NCBI GenBank assembly: GCA_963557065.1
Contig: CAUWCT010000044.1
Location: 1 to 64,000 of the forward strand
DNA length: 64,000 bases
Direction: 5' to 3'
Source of the DNA: UMGS1370 sp963557065
GTDB taxonomy: Bacteria > Bacillota > Clostridia > Lachnospirales > Lachnospiraceae
Made by a program: the position numbers and the translations under genes
Shown: positions 43,900 to 52,495 of the stretch, piece by piece
Layout of the letters: each line of letters begins with the position of its first letter
Numbering within the stretch: position 1 is the first letter of the stretch
Notes under the pieces: generated by a model
What the model was told of the DNA's origin: nothing
Seen by the model: only the letters and a program-made list of their open reading frames with translations
Databases searched by the model: none

Positions 43900-46242
43900 A
43901 TGCAGGAAAAGGAAAAAGACAAGAAAAATATGATGATGCGGATTGCCGGCATGATTGTAAACCAGAGAGTGATAATCTCTCTGATGTTTGTGGCAGCCTG
44001 TATTTATTGTATCATATCAATTCCAAAGGTTGAGATTGTCCAGTCGTTGACAGATTATCTGCCGGAAACAACAGAGACCAGAATTGGTCTGGATCTGATG
44101 GAAGAAGAATTTCTGACTTTTGGAACAGCCAAGATTATGGTAGCCAATGTTACTTACGATCAGGCGCAGAAATTAGCCGGAGAGTTAGAGGAAATAGAAG
44201 GGATTTCTGCTGTTTCCTTTTATGACTGGGATGAGGCGGACACTACCTATAAAGACAGTGATATTACTGATTATTATAAAGACACCAACGCACTTTTGAC
44301 TCTTACCTTTGATGAGGAAGAGGATACGGATTTGTCCCAGAAGGCGATTGACCAGGTGCGGCAGCATCTGGATGGATATGAATCTTATGTGTATACAACC
44401 GTAGACAAAGACGATGCCGCTCAGCTCCAGGAAGATATGAAAATGATTCTGGCTCTGGTGGCTGTGATTATTTTTGCAGTCTTATTGTTTACTTCCGGAA
44501 CCTATGCGGAAATCGGGATCTTTGTGGTCACCTTTGTGGTATCCGCTATTTTAAATATGGGAACGAATTACTGGTTTGGTTCCGTTTCCTTTGTAACCAA
44601 TGCAGTCGGCACAGTACTGCAGCTGGCCATGTCCATTGACTATGCCATTATTTTACTTCACCGTTTTATGGAAGAACATCAGAAATATGATGTAGTCGAG
44701 GCTGCAACAGTTGCCTTAAGCAAGGCAATTCCGGAAATTTCCTCCAGCAGTCTGACCACTGTTTCCGGCATGGTGGCGCTGATGCTGATGCAGTATCAGC
44801 TGGGAATGGACCTGGGCCGGGTTATGTCCAAGGCCATTATTTTCAGCTTAATTACAGTATTTTTACTGCTTCCGGCTTTGATTGTATTCTCCGCAAAAGC
44901 GATTGAAAAGACGGGACACAGAAGTTTTGTCCCAAAGATTACCTGGTGGGGTAAACTGGTTGTAAAGACCAGATACATAGTAATTCCGATTTATGCAGTG
45001 CTGGTAGTTGCTTCGGTTTTCTTTTCCAATCAATGCCATTATATTTACGATGTCAATTCCATTGAAGCGGAAAAGATGAATGAATTTCTGTCTTCTAAAA
45101 AGAAGATCAAAGAAACATTTCCTATCAGCAATACAACCGCAATCATTGTTCCAAAAGGGGATTATGAAAAGGAAAAAGAATTAATCCATGATATGGAACA
45201 GCTGGATGTGGTAGACAATGTAATGGGGCTTGCCAATATTGAGGTAGATGACGATGGAACGTATATTCTGGCAGACAGCTTAAGTCCGAGAGAGTTTTCC
45301 ATTGTAGCAGATCAGGACATCAATATGTCCCGTATGCTCTATCTTTTATATGCCAAGGAAAACAGTCAGTACAGCGCTTTTATGAAGAGCATTGATGAAC
45401 TTCGGGTTCCTCTGATTGATATGGTAGATTTTATCTATGCAGAAAAGCAAAACGGAGGACTGACATTTGGCTCCGATACATCGGCAGATATTGATGAACT
45501 GTATGATGCGGTCTGCGATGCGAGGGCGCAGCTTGAAGGGGAAAACTATTCCCGTATTATTTTTGATCTGGAAGGCCCGGTAGAGGGAGAAGAGACGTTT
45601 GCTGCGATTGATGAGATTCGGGATATTATCCATAAATATTATAAGAAAGGATACGTAGTAGGAGATTCTACAGGAGATTACGATTTGAGTGAGTCCTTTG
45701 TCTCTGACAACCTGAAAATCAGCATTTTGACCGCCCTGTTTGTAGCAGTCATCCTGCTGTTTACATTTAAGTCCTATGCGCTGCCGCTTTTGCTGGTTCT
45801 GACCATCCAGAGCAGTATCTGGCTGAATTTTTCAGTGCCCTACCTGACAGATTCTACCATGTTTTTTGTAAGCTATCTGATTGTGAGCGCTATCCAGATG
45901 GGCGCAACTATCGACTATGCCATTGTCATTACCAGCCGGTATATGGTGCTTCGGGAAACCATGGGAAGTAAAAAAGAAGCCATTATTGAGTCGTTAAATC
46001 AGGCGTTCCCCACAGTTATCACTTCGGGAAGTATTATGGTGGCAGCCGGATTTATTATTGGAAAGGTGACGACAGACGGAACGATTTCTTCTCTGGGAAC
46101 TACATTGGGAAGAGGAACATTGATTTCGATTATTCTGGTTATGACTGTTCTGCCCCAGATGCTTTTGATGTTTGATAAAATAATTGAAAAGAGCAAATTT
46201 GGAAAGCAGAAAAATGATGGCAAGGAGGCGGAGGAAGAATGA
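43900..46242 (+). CDS. MMPL/RND-family membrane transporter
   Basis: 780 residues with the double layout of RND permeases. TM1 (about 22-42), an outside domain (about 45-175), TM2-6 (about 180-365) with LAMSIDYAIILLHRF near 245, a second TM and outside domain (about 365-600), and TM8-12 with MGATIDYAIVITSRYM near 672. The paired D-Y residues carry protons in MmpL-type exporters of lipids and glycolipids. Cargo is unknown. The stop overlaps the next gene by four bases, tying it to the GLUG surface protein. Confidence 0.9.
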   Translation: MQEKEKDKKNMMMRIAGMIVNQRVIISLMFVAACIYCIISIPKVEIVQSLTDYLPETTETRIGLDLMEEEFLTFGTAKIMVANVTYDQAQKLAGELEEIEGISAVSFYDWDEADTTYKDSDITDYYKDTNALLTLTFDEEEDTDLSQKAIDQVRQHLDGYESYVYTTVDKDDAAQLQEDMKMILALVAVIIFAVLLFTSGTYAEIGIFVVTFVVSAILNMGTNYWFGSVSFVTNAVGTVLQLAMSIDYAIILLHRFMEEHQKYDVVEAATVALSKAIPEISSSSLTTVSGMVALMLMQYQLGMDLGRVMSKAIIFSLITVFLLLPALIVFSAKAIEKTGHRSFVPKITWWGKLVVKTRYIVIPIYAVLVVASVFFSNQCHYIYDVNSIEAEKMNEFLSSKKKIKETFPISNTTAIIVPKGDYEKEKELIHDMEQLDVVDNVMGLANIEVDDDGTYILADSLSPREFSIVADQDINMSRMLYLLYAKENSQYSAFMKSIDELRVPLIDMVDFIYAEKQNGGLTFGSDTSADIDELYDAVCDARAQLEGENYSRIIFDLEGPVEGEETFAAIDEIRDIIHKYYKKGYVVGDSTGDYDLSESFVSDNLKISILTALFVAVILLFTFKSYALPLLLVLTIQSSIWLNFSVPYLTDSTMFFVSYLIVSAIQMGATIDYAIVITSRYMVLRETMGSKKEAIIESLNQAFPTVITSGSIMVAAGFIIGKVTTDGTISSLGTTLGRGTLISIILVMTVLPQMLLMFDKIIEKSKFGKQKNDGKEAEEE

Positions 46243-49200
46243 GAAAACAAAAGAATGCCAGATGGAAAAAGCATTGCAGACAGGCAGCCGTAAGATGTCT
46301 GCTGGTTTCTGTAACCATGACGCCTTTACTGGGAGAACTTAAAGGGGAAATTACTTACGGCGCATCGGCAGCAGTTCAGGAGACAGCAGCAGTTCAGGAA
46401 TCTGCTGTAAGTCAGGAGGCAGCAGCAGGCCAGGAATCTGCTGTAAGCCAGGAGTCGGCCGCAAATCAGGGCAATGCCGAAGGTCAGATTGTGGAGATTT
46501 CTACAGCAGAAGAGTTAAATGAATTTGGAAAGAAATGCCAGAGTGCCGTATATTCTCAAAATATGACTGCAGTGCTGACAGCAGATATTGACTTAAGTCA
46601 GATTGAGTTTTCTCCGATTCCGGTATTCAGCGGAACGTTTAACGGGAACGGTCACAAGATTACAGGTGTCAATCTTAAGGGGCCGGGGTCCAAATGTGGA
46701 TTGTTCCGCGTGCTGGAAGCCGGATCCGAAGTTGTGGACCTTTCTGTAGAAGGAAACATTATCCCAGGAGGGGCCAGAGAGATGACTGGAGGGATTGCGG
46801 GAATCAACAGGGGAACCATCAGAGGATGCAGATTTTCCGGAACCATAGAGGGAGAAAAGGAGATTGGAGGAATTGCCGGCAGCAATGAGGAAACCGGACT
46901 GATTGAAAATTGCTCCAGCTTCGGCGAAATATCCGGTCACACCAGTACCAGCGGCATTGCCGGAAATAATGAAGGGACGATTTCCGGCTGTGTGAATGAG
47001 AGCCAGGTAAATATTGATGCAGGGCTTCTGACAGCAGCTGTTGACGAAGATATGTCCTTAAATGTAGAAGAACTGGAAAAGGGGATTACAGAAGATACCA
47101 TACGTGATACAGGCGGTATTGCCGGTTATTCATCCGGTACGATTTCCGGCTGCGAGAACCGGGGAACAATCGGAAGCGATCACTTAGGGGCCAATACCGG
47201 CGGTATCGTGGGGCGGCAAAAGGGAATGGTAAGCGGCTGTACCAACCGGGCGGCAGTTTTGGGAAGCAAGAATGCCGCTGGGATTGCCGGACTGTTTGAG
47301 CCGTATGTGGAGGCAGTCTATGAACAGGACGCTTTTGATAAAGCATCGGACCAGATGGACGTATTGGGAGAGATGACCGATCACTGGTCGGATCAGCTTC
47401 GGGGCATGAGCGACAAGGCTGTAGACCATGTGGAACGTCTGGATAATATGGCGGCAGGACTAAAAGATACACTGCGGGAAAACGACAACATGCGCCAGGC
47501 AAAGAGGGAAGAATTTGATGAAAAGGTTTCCAGCCAGGTAAACGTAATACAGGATATTGTGGATAATACAGAACTGGATCTGATCAGTGATTCGGCGAAA
47601 CGGTCTTATGGAGATATTGAAGAGGACTTGGAGGAGATCCACAGTATCATTGATAAACTGACGCATCGATCCCTGGTCCCGGATATGGAGGATGAGGAGG
47701 ATTTTGCAGATGCAGTGGAGCAGTCTCTTCAGGAAGAACTGGAATTGGTTCAGAGATTAAAAGAACTGCTGGAAAATATTTCTTCCAATACAGAAACCAT
47801 GGTTATGGACGGGATTGGAGATGCAGCTGACGGCATTGAGTCATTTAAAGAGGACATGGACAGCCTGAAAATAGAAGCCAATGACCTGGTGGATATGGTA
47901 GAGGCATATAAGGACGAATTGATTGACGACTATGACGCGCTTCATATTCAGATTACGGATCAATTGGATGCCATTTATGAGGAAAAGGACAGAATGACCG
48001 AGGATCTGAAGGCAGACCGGAATTTCAGCCAGGAAAATCAGGATCAGATTTCTCAGCAGATTGACAATATTGGGGATACCCTTGAAGATGGAAGACAAAG
48101 GGCTAAAGATCAGGCAGAAAGTCTGAAAGAGGACGATTACAGAATTTTTGAGGATTTGTCAGATCAGAATATTGATGTTCCCGGAAACGGGCTGATTGCC
48201 GCCTGTATAAATGAAGGAACCGTAACAGGGGACTATCAGGCCGGCGGAATAGCCGGAATGATTGGGTATGAGGATGTAAAAAAGGAATACCAGAATCCGG
48301 ACACTACCGGAGACAGTTCCCTGCGGGTTACAAGAAGCGCCAGAGCTTTGCTTAGAGGGTGCAAAAATACGGGAGAGATCAGGGCGCAGAATAACGAGGC
48401 AGGAGGAATCGCCGGATCTGCCAAACTGGGACTGATTCTGGAGAATGCAAACTATGCGGATGTAGAAGTGGAAAAAGGCGATTATGCAGGGGGAATCGCC
48501 GGTTCCAGCAGTGCAGCGATTAGCGGGAACTATTCCAAAGGAACTGTCAGCGGAGGCGACTATGTAGGCGGAATCGCCGGCTATGGAAAAGAAGTGGCAA
48601 ATAACCGGGCTATGGTAGTGATTGAAACTGCCGGGGAAGGAGGACAGGGAGGAACTGCCGGGGAATATCATGGCAGTATTGTAGGAACTATTGAAAAAGA
48701 TGGCGTTTTGCAGAACAATCTCTATGTAGATAACGGATTGGGAGCAGATGATGGAATCACTTATGAAAGTGAAGCAGTAGGACTTCCCTATGAAACATTT
48801 TTACAGCAGGAGGGAATTCCAGAGGAATTTGGTCAGATCCGCGTCCGGTTTACGGCAGATGGAGAAGTGATCAAAGAAATAGAGTGCGCTTACGGACAGC
48901 CGGTTCCGGAAGAAGAGATCCCAAAGGCTCCTGAAAAGGAGGGGTATTATACTCTGTGGGAAGAAGCGGATTTGGAGCAGGTACTGGTGGACAAAACGGT
49001 TCACGCAATTTACCAGCCGTATGTGACTGCTATTGCTTCTTCCGAGGAAAAGATGCCTCTGGTTCTGGCAGAAGGGATTTTTTATCCGGATGCAGTCGTA
49101 GAAGCAATGGAAGAACCGGCAGATGAAGAAATACCTGTGCCAGGGGGATTTCGGGCAGTGAGGAAAATACGTTATCAGATAGACTTTGGCAAGGAAGAAG

Positions 49201-49586
49201 AGGAACCTCAGGATACAGTAAAAATCAGAGTATATGCAGGTGATTTGTCCAAACATGCAGATGTTGGAATCCTTACAGGAAATGCTGTGCAGCCTGTAAA
49301 TGCAGAGAAAAAAGGGGAATACCTGGTATTTGACGCGGCGGCTTCGGGGGAACTCCTTTTGCTGGAAAAACAAGGCATTTCAGGACTGCTGTGGGGACTC
49401 ATTGGAGCAGGAGTAATCGCCGCTGTAATTCTGGCAGTTTATCTGACTCGTAAAAGAAAGAAACATTTGCTGCAAAAACACTTTGAAAAGCGGATTGCAG
49501 AGAGAAAATCAAGGCGGGAGAGCCGTAAAAAACCGTTACAGAAACCAGCCGAAAAGACAGGGGAAGAGGGAGGAAATCAGGAATGA
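46239..49586 (+). CDS. GLUG-repeat surface protein with central coiled coil
   Basis: 1115 residues. Signal peptide or anchor (about 15-43), a Gln/Ala hexapeptide repeat (45-83), a first GLUG block (about 170-360, repeats of the form GGIAGxNxGTIxGCxNxG), a long acidic coiled coil (about 365-640) and a second GLUG block (about 645-800). InlB/MucBP-like beta segments follow (about 865-920, VRFTADGEVIKEIECAYGQP). A C-terminal TM (about 1048-1070) leads to a basic tail (RKRKK). GLUG repeats occur in secreted adhesins and peptidases. It starts within the MMPL stop and overlaps the following wall-binding protein, so the three are made together. Confidence 0.82.
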   Translation: MRKQKNARWKKHCRQAAVRCLLVSVTMTPLLGELKGEITYGASAAVQETAAVQESAVSQEAAAGQESAVSQESAANQGNAEGQIVEISTAEELNEFGKKCQSAVYSQNMTAVLTADIDLSQIEFSPIPVFSGTFNGNGHKITGVNLKGPGSKCGLFRVLEAGSEVVDLSVEGNIIPGGAREMTGGIAGINRGTIRGCRFSGTIEGEKEIGGIAGSNEETGLIENCSSFGEISGHTSTSGIAGNNEGTISGCVNESQVNIDAGLLTAAVDEDMSLNVEELEKGITEDTIRDTGGIAGYSSGTISGCENRGTIGSDHLGANTGGIVGRQKGMVSGCTNRAAVLGSKNAAGIAGLFEPYVEAVYEQDAFDKASDQMDVLGEMTDHWSDQLRGMSDKAVDHVERLDNMAAGLKDTLRENDNMRQAKREEFDEKVSSQVNVIQDIVDNTELDLISDSAKRSYGDIEEDLEEIHSIIDKLTHRSLVPDMEDEEDFADAVEQSLQEELELVQRLKELLENISSNTETMVMDGIGDAADGIESFKEDMDSLKIEANDLVDMVEAYKDELIDDYDALHIQITDQLDAIYEEKDRMTEDLKADRNFSQENQDQISQQIDNIGDTLEDGRQRAKDQAESLKEDDYRIFEDLSDQNIDVPGNGLIAACINEGTVTGDYQAGGIAGMIGYEDVKKEYQNPDTTGDSSLRVTRSARALLRGCKNTGEIRAQNNEAGGIAGSAKLGLILENANYADVEVEKGDYAGGIAGSSSAAISGNYSKGTVSGGDYVGGIAGYGKEVANNRAMVVIETAGEGGQGGTAGEYHGSIVGTIEKDGVLQNNLYVDNGLGADDGITYESEAVGLPYETFLQQEGIPEEFGQIRVRFTADGEVIKEIECAYGQPVPEEEIPKAPEKEGYYTLWEEADLEQVLVDKTVHAIYQPYVTAIASSEEKMPLVLAEGIFYPDAVVEAMEEPADEEIPVPGGFRAVRKIRYQIDFGKEEEEPQDTVKIRVYAGDLSKHADVGILTGNAVQPVNAEKKGEYLVFDAAASGELLLLEKQGISGLLWGLIGAGVIAAVILAVYLTRKRKKHLLQKHFEKRIAERKSRRESRKKPLQKPAEKTGEEGGNQE
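46371..46487 (+). repeat. hexapeptide-coding tandem repeat
   Basis: Six to seven 18-base units encoding variants of AVQESA (residues 45-83 of the GLUG protein). A low-complexity spacer just outside the signal region, prone to length change by slippage. Confidence 0.7.
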
Positions 49587-50641
49587 AGAAACGATACAGA
49601 CAGATATTTTTGATGATGCTTATGTGCCTTTCATTGGGAATCTCTTTTACCAGTTTTGGAGCAGCCAGAGAAAAAACAATCAGCAGCGTATATTTGTATA
49701 TTACATCTTATATTGAGGCCAGTACGCAGAATGATTACGTAAATGTAGAGTGCCAGTCCAGACATTGCTATGTAGAGGAAGTGGAAGTAACTAATGTGCC
49801 AAAAGATGAGTGGGAATCGGATGATAAGCCGCGGCTGAAAATTACGCTGTGGGCAGATGACGACTATTCCTTTGCTTCCGGAATTGGAAGTGACAAAATC
49901 CAACTAAGCGGCGATACGGGAAAGGTTACTTCTGTAAGCCGCAACGGAAAGGGAAAACTGACTATAGCAGTAACGCTGAACGCATTAGACGGATACACCG
50001 GGGAGCATATGCTGGATATAGATAATCTGGAATGGGATGAAACTACCGGGTATGGTTACTGGGAAGGAGCGGATGAAGCGGATCGGTATGAAGTAAGGCT
50101 GTTTCGCAATGACGCAGAAGTGACAAGCAGCAGAGTTAAGACTTCCAAAACCTATTATGATTTTTCTCCAAGACTGACCCGGAACGGATATTATACGTTT
50201 AAAGTAAGGGCAGTGTACAGGGAGGATGAAAAAGGGGACTGGAAAACGTCGGATCGCTGGTACGTGAGCAGCAAGGATGCAGCGGATTTAAGCGATGGAA
50301 AGGCTATTTTGCCAGAAGATGGAGGAAATGGTTCTTCAGGCAGTCAGCAGCCCAAAGGACCTGGTGATTTGACAGCACAGCCAGGCAGTAAAGGAGAATG
50401 GAAGCAGGATGAGATCGGATGGTGGTACGTCCGGTCGGATCAGACTTATCCGGTGAACCAATGGAGTTATATAGAAGATAAGTGGTATTACTTCGGAGCA
50501 GACGGCTATATGAAAACCGGCTGGATTTGCCTGGATGAAAAGTGGTACTGTCTGGATGAGAAAAGCGGCGCCATGTATGCAGATACCGTTACCCCGGACG
50601 GATACAGAGTGGGAGCGGACGGCGCCTGGGTTGTTTCATAA
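49583..50641 (+). CDS. secreted cell-wall-binding protein
   Basis: 352 residues: signal peptide (about 1-27), an N-terminal beta domain (about 30-145), a fibronectin III-like domain (about 148-235, WEGADEADRYEVRLFRND) and C-terminal glucan/choline-binding-type repeats (about 270-350, WSYIEDKWYYFGADGYMKTG then WICLDEKWY). These repeats hold proteins on wall polymers. Coupled to the GLUG gene by a four-base overlap; last gene of the operon. The TAA stop is part of a decayed MITE left end. Confidence 0.8.
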   Translation: MKKRYRQIFLMMLMCLSLGISFTSFGAAREKTISSVYLYITSYIEASTQNDYVNVECQSRHCYVEEVEVTNVPKDEWESDDKPRLKITLWADDDYSFASGIGSDKIQLSGDTGKVTSVSRNGKGKLTIAVTLNALDGYTGEHMLDIDNLEWDETTGYGYWEGADEADRYEVRLFRNDAEVTSSRVKTSKTYYDFSPRLTRNGYYTFKVRAVYREDEKGDWKTSDRWYVSSKDAADLSDGKAILPEDGGNGSSGSQQPKGPGDLTAQPGSKGEWKQDEIGWWYVRSDQTYPVNQWSYIEDKWYYFGADGYMKTGWICLDEKWYCLDEKSGAMYADTVTPDGYRVGADGAWVVS

Positions 50642-50702
50642 CGGTTCAGCCCTGTGAAGATTGGATGCGGCATGGTCAGTTTTGGCTGTGCCGTTTTATT
50701 TT
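50639..50702 (+). repeat. IS66-type MITE remnant E, now a terminator
   Basis: TAACGGTTCAGCCCTGTGAAGATT at 50639 is the left end of the element. A decayed right end (TGGCTG...CCGTTTTA) follows. Between them CGGCATGGTC (50668-50677) pairs with GGCTGTGCCG (50684-50693; ten pairs, three wobbles) and runs into TTTTATTTT, a working rho-independent terminator for the MMPL operon. Confidence 0.6.
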
Positions 50703-50777
50703 GTGTTAAAAGTCTTGTTTTTCCTGAGATTTGTTAGTACAATAATGCTAAAAGGATGTTGGGAAAGAAGAGATAAC

Positions 50778-51404
50778 GTGAAACCATATAAAGCGATTAT
50801 TTATGATATTGACGGAACGATTTTAAATACATTAAATATGAATATGTATCCTCTGATGAAAATTATACAGGAAGAGACAGGGGAGGCATGGAGTTTTGAG
50901 GAGGTTCTGAAATTTGCCGCTTATCCGGGAATGAAAGTAATGGAAGAACTGCAGATAAAAGAGAAAGAAAAGACATATGCCAGATGGGTTCAGTATGTAA
51001 ACGAATATGAAGAAGGAGCCGTTTTGTATGAAGGGATTGGAGAGACGCTGAGACAGATCCATCAGGCAGGGAAGATTCAGGCGGTTGTATCCTCCAAGAC
51101 AAAAGAACAGTATGAGATCGATGTTGTCTCAAAAGGAATCGATTCCTATATGTCTGCCGTTGTTCTGGCAGATGACACCAGAAACCATAAACCAGACCCG
51201 GAACCTTTGCTGGAATGTATTGCAAGGCTTGGTCTGGAAAGGGAAGATGCCATATACATAGGCGATGCCTGCTCCGACTATGAGGCGGCAAAAAATGCGG
51301 GAATGGATTTTGGATATGCCAGATGGGGAAGTGTTTCCGATAGTGGAATCGTGGCCCCGGACTGCATATTGGAACATCCACAGGAACTGTTGACGCTTAT
51401 TTGA
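50778..51404 (+). CDS. HAD-family phosphatase (PGP/beta-PGM-like)
   Basis: 208 residues. Motif I is YDIDGTILNT (near 9), motif II VVSSKTKEQY (near 103) and motif III/IV HKPDPEPLLE with YIGDACSDYEAAKNAGM (near 165). Members act on small phosphorylated sugars or phosphoglycolate. The open frame extends back to 50661 through the terminator, so I use the GTG at 50778; an ATG at 50748 has no ribosome site. It lies 28 bases before the next gene's ATG. Confidence 0.82.
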   Translation: MKPYKAIIYDIDGTILNTLNMNMYPLMKIIQEETGEAWSFEEVLKFAAYPGMKVMEELQIKEKEKTYARWVQYVNEYEEGAVLYEGIGETLRQIHQAGKIQAVVSSKTKEQYEIDVVSKGIDSYMSAVVLADDTRNHKPDPEPLLECIARLGLEREDAIYIGDACSDYEAAKNAGMDFGYARWGSVSDSGIVAPDCILEHPQELLTLI

Positions 51405-51432
51405 TGAACATATGTGTACGCAGGAGAACATT

Positions 51433-52491
51433 ATGAAAAAACAAGGATTGAGAATTACGTTATTGGCAGGATGTCTGGCAGGATGTATTCCCACAACCGT
51501 TTATGCAGCAGGATGGGAAAGACAGACGGAAGGTTTTGTTTCCTGGAAATATCAGGAGGAGGATGGAAGCTATGTCCGCAATGCGTGGAAAGAGATAGAT
51601 GGAACGTGGTACTATTTTGACGGAAACTGCAGGATGGTAACGGGAAGCTATCTGGTTGACGGAAAAAAACAGCGGTTTGACGCAGACGGGGCCTGGATAG
51701 AAAATCCCTATGCCCAAACCGAAGAAAAGCAGGAACCTGCGGCAGAGGAGGACTTGCTTCCAGGGCCGGGGTCAGGCGGCTGGAAAGAGGATGATACCGG
51801 CTGGTATTACCAGAATTTTGACGGAAGCTATTATCAGAATGGCTGGAAAGAAATTGAGGGCCAGTGGTATTATTTTAAAGAAGACGGCTACATGGCAGAA
51901 AATGCCTGGATTGATACAGATGGGGTCCGATACCGGGTAGGCGCAGATGGAGTGATGCAAAAAGGACAGACCATTACCGTAGACGGTCTTGCGTATGTCC
52001 TGGATGAAAACGGCGCACTTCAGGAAAATGAGAATTACCACGTTAAAACAGCCGAGGAACTTCAGGCAGAGGCGATTGCAGCCCAGATAGTGGCGTCCAT
52101 TACCAATGACAGTATGAATAAAGTACAGAAAGCCAATGCGATTTATGATTATGTCCGGGGGAACACAAGCTATACTTACGGGGGACTTCGGCCGGAGAGC
52201 GGGGAGGCAGCAGCCCTTTACGGTTTCAGACGCCATTACGGCAACTGTTTTGAGTATTACGCCATGTCCAAGTATTTGTTAGAGGCAGCGGGCATGCCAA
52301 ATATTATGGTGACCAGAGCATCAGATGGCGATCACTTCTGGAATCTTGTCAATGTGGACGGGGTCTGGTATCATTTTGACACAACGCCCAGAAGGACCGG
52401 AGGCCGGTGGTGCCTGGTGACGACCGGGCAGTTAAGACAAACCTGGGCAGCCCATAATTTTGATGTCAATGCCTATCCGGCAACCCCGTAA
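51433..52491 (+). CDS. wall-binding transglutaminase-like protein
   Basis: 352 residues. Signal peptide (about 1-26, ending VYAA), three glucan/choline-binding-type repeat units (about 30-185, such as WKEIDGTWYYFDGNCRM) and a transglutaminase-like domain (about 215-345). The triad is visible: Cys in RRHYGNCFEYY, His in DGDHFWNLVNV and Asp in YHFDTTPRRTGGRW. Such secreted domains act as proteases or peptide cross-linkers on the wall. AGGAGA precedes the ATG. It opens the surface-modification gene group. Confidence 0.83.
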   Translation: MKKQGLRITLLAGCLAGCIPTTVYAAGWERQTEGFVSWKYQEEDGSYVRNAWKEIDGTWYYFDGNCRMVTGSYLVDGKKQRFDADGAWIENPYAQTEEKQEPAAEEDLLPGPGSGGWKEDDTGWYYQNFDGSYYQNGWKEIEGQWYYFKEDGYMAENAWIDTDGVRYRVGADGVMQKGQTITVDGLAYVLDENGALQENENYHVKTAEELQAEAIAAQIVASITNDSMNKVQKANAIYDYVRGNTSYTYGGLRPESGEAAALYGFRRHYGNCFEYYAMSKYLLEAAGMPNIMVTRASDGDHFWNLVNVDGVWYHFDTTPRRTGGRWCLVTTGQLRQTWAAHNFDVNAYPATP

Positions 52492-52495
52492 AGCT

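Noticed and set aside
46371..46487. Regular repeat considered as a CRISPR array
   Set aside because: Period is 18 bases with no spacers, in frame within a surface protein; it is a coding repeat.
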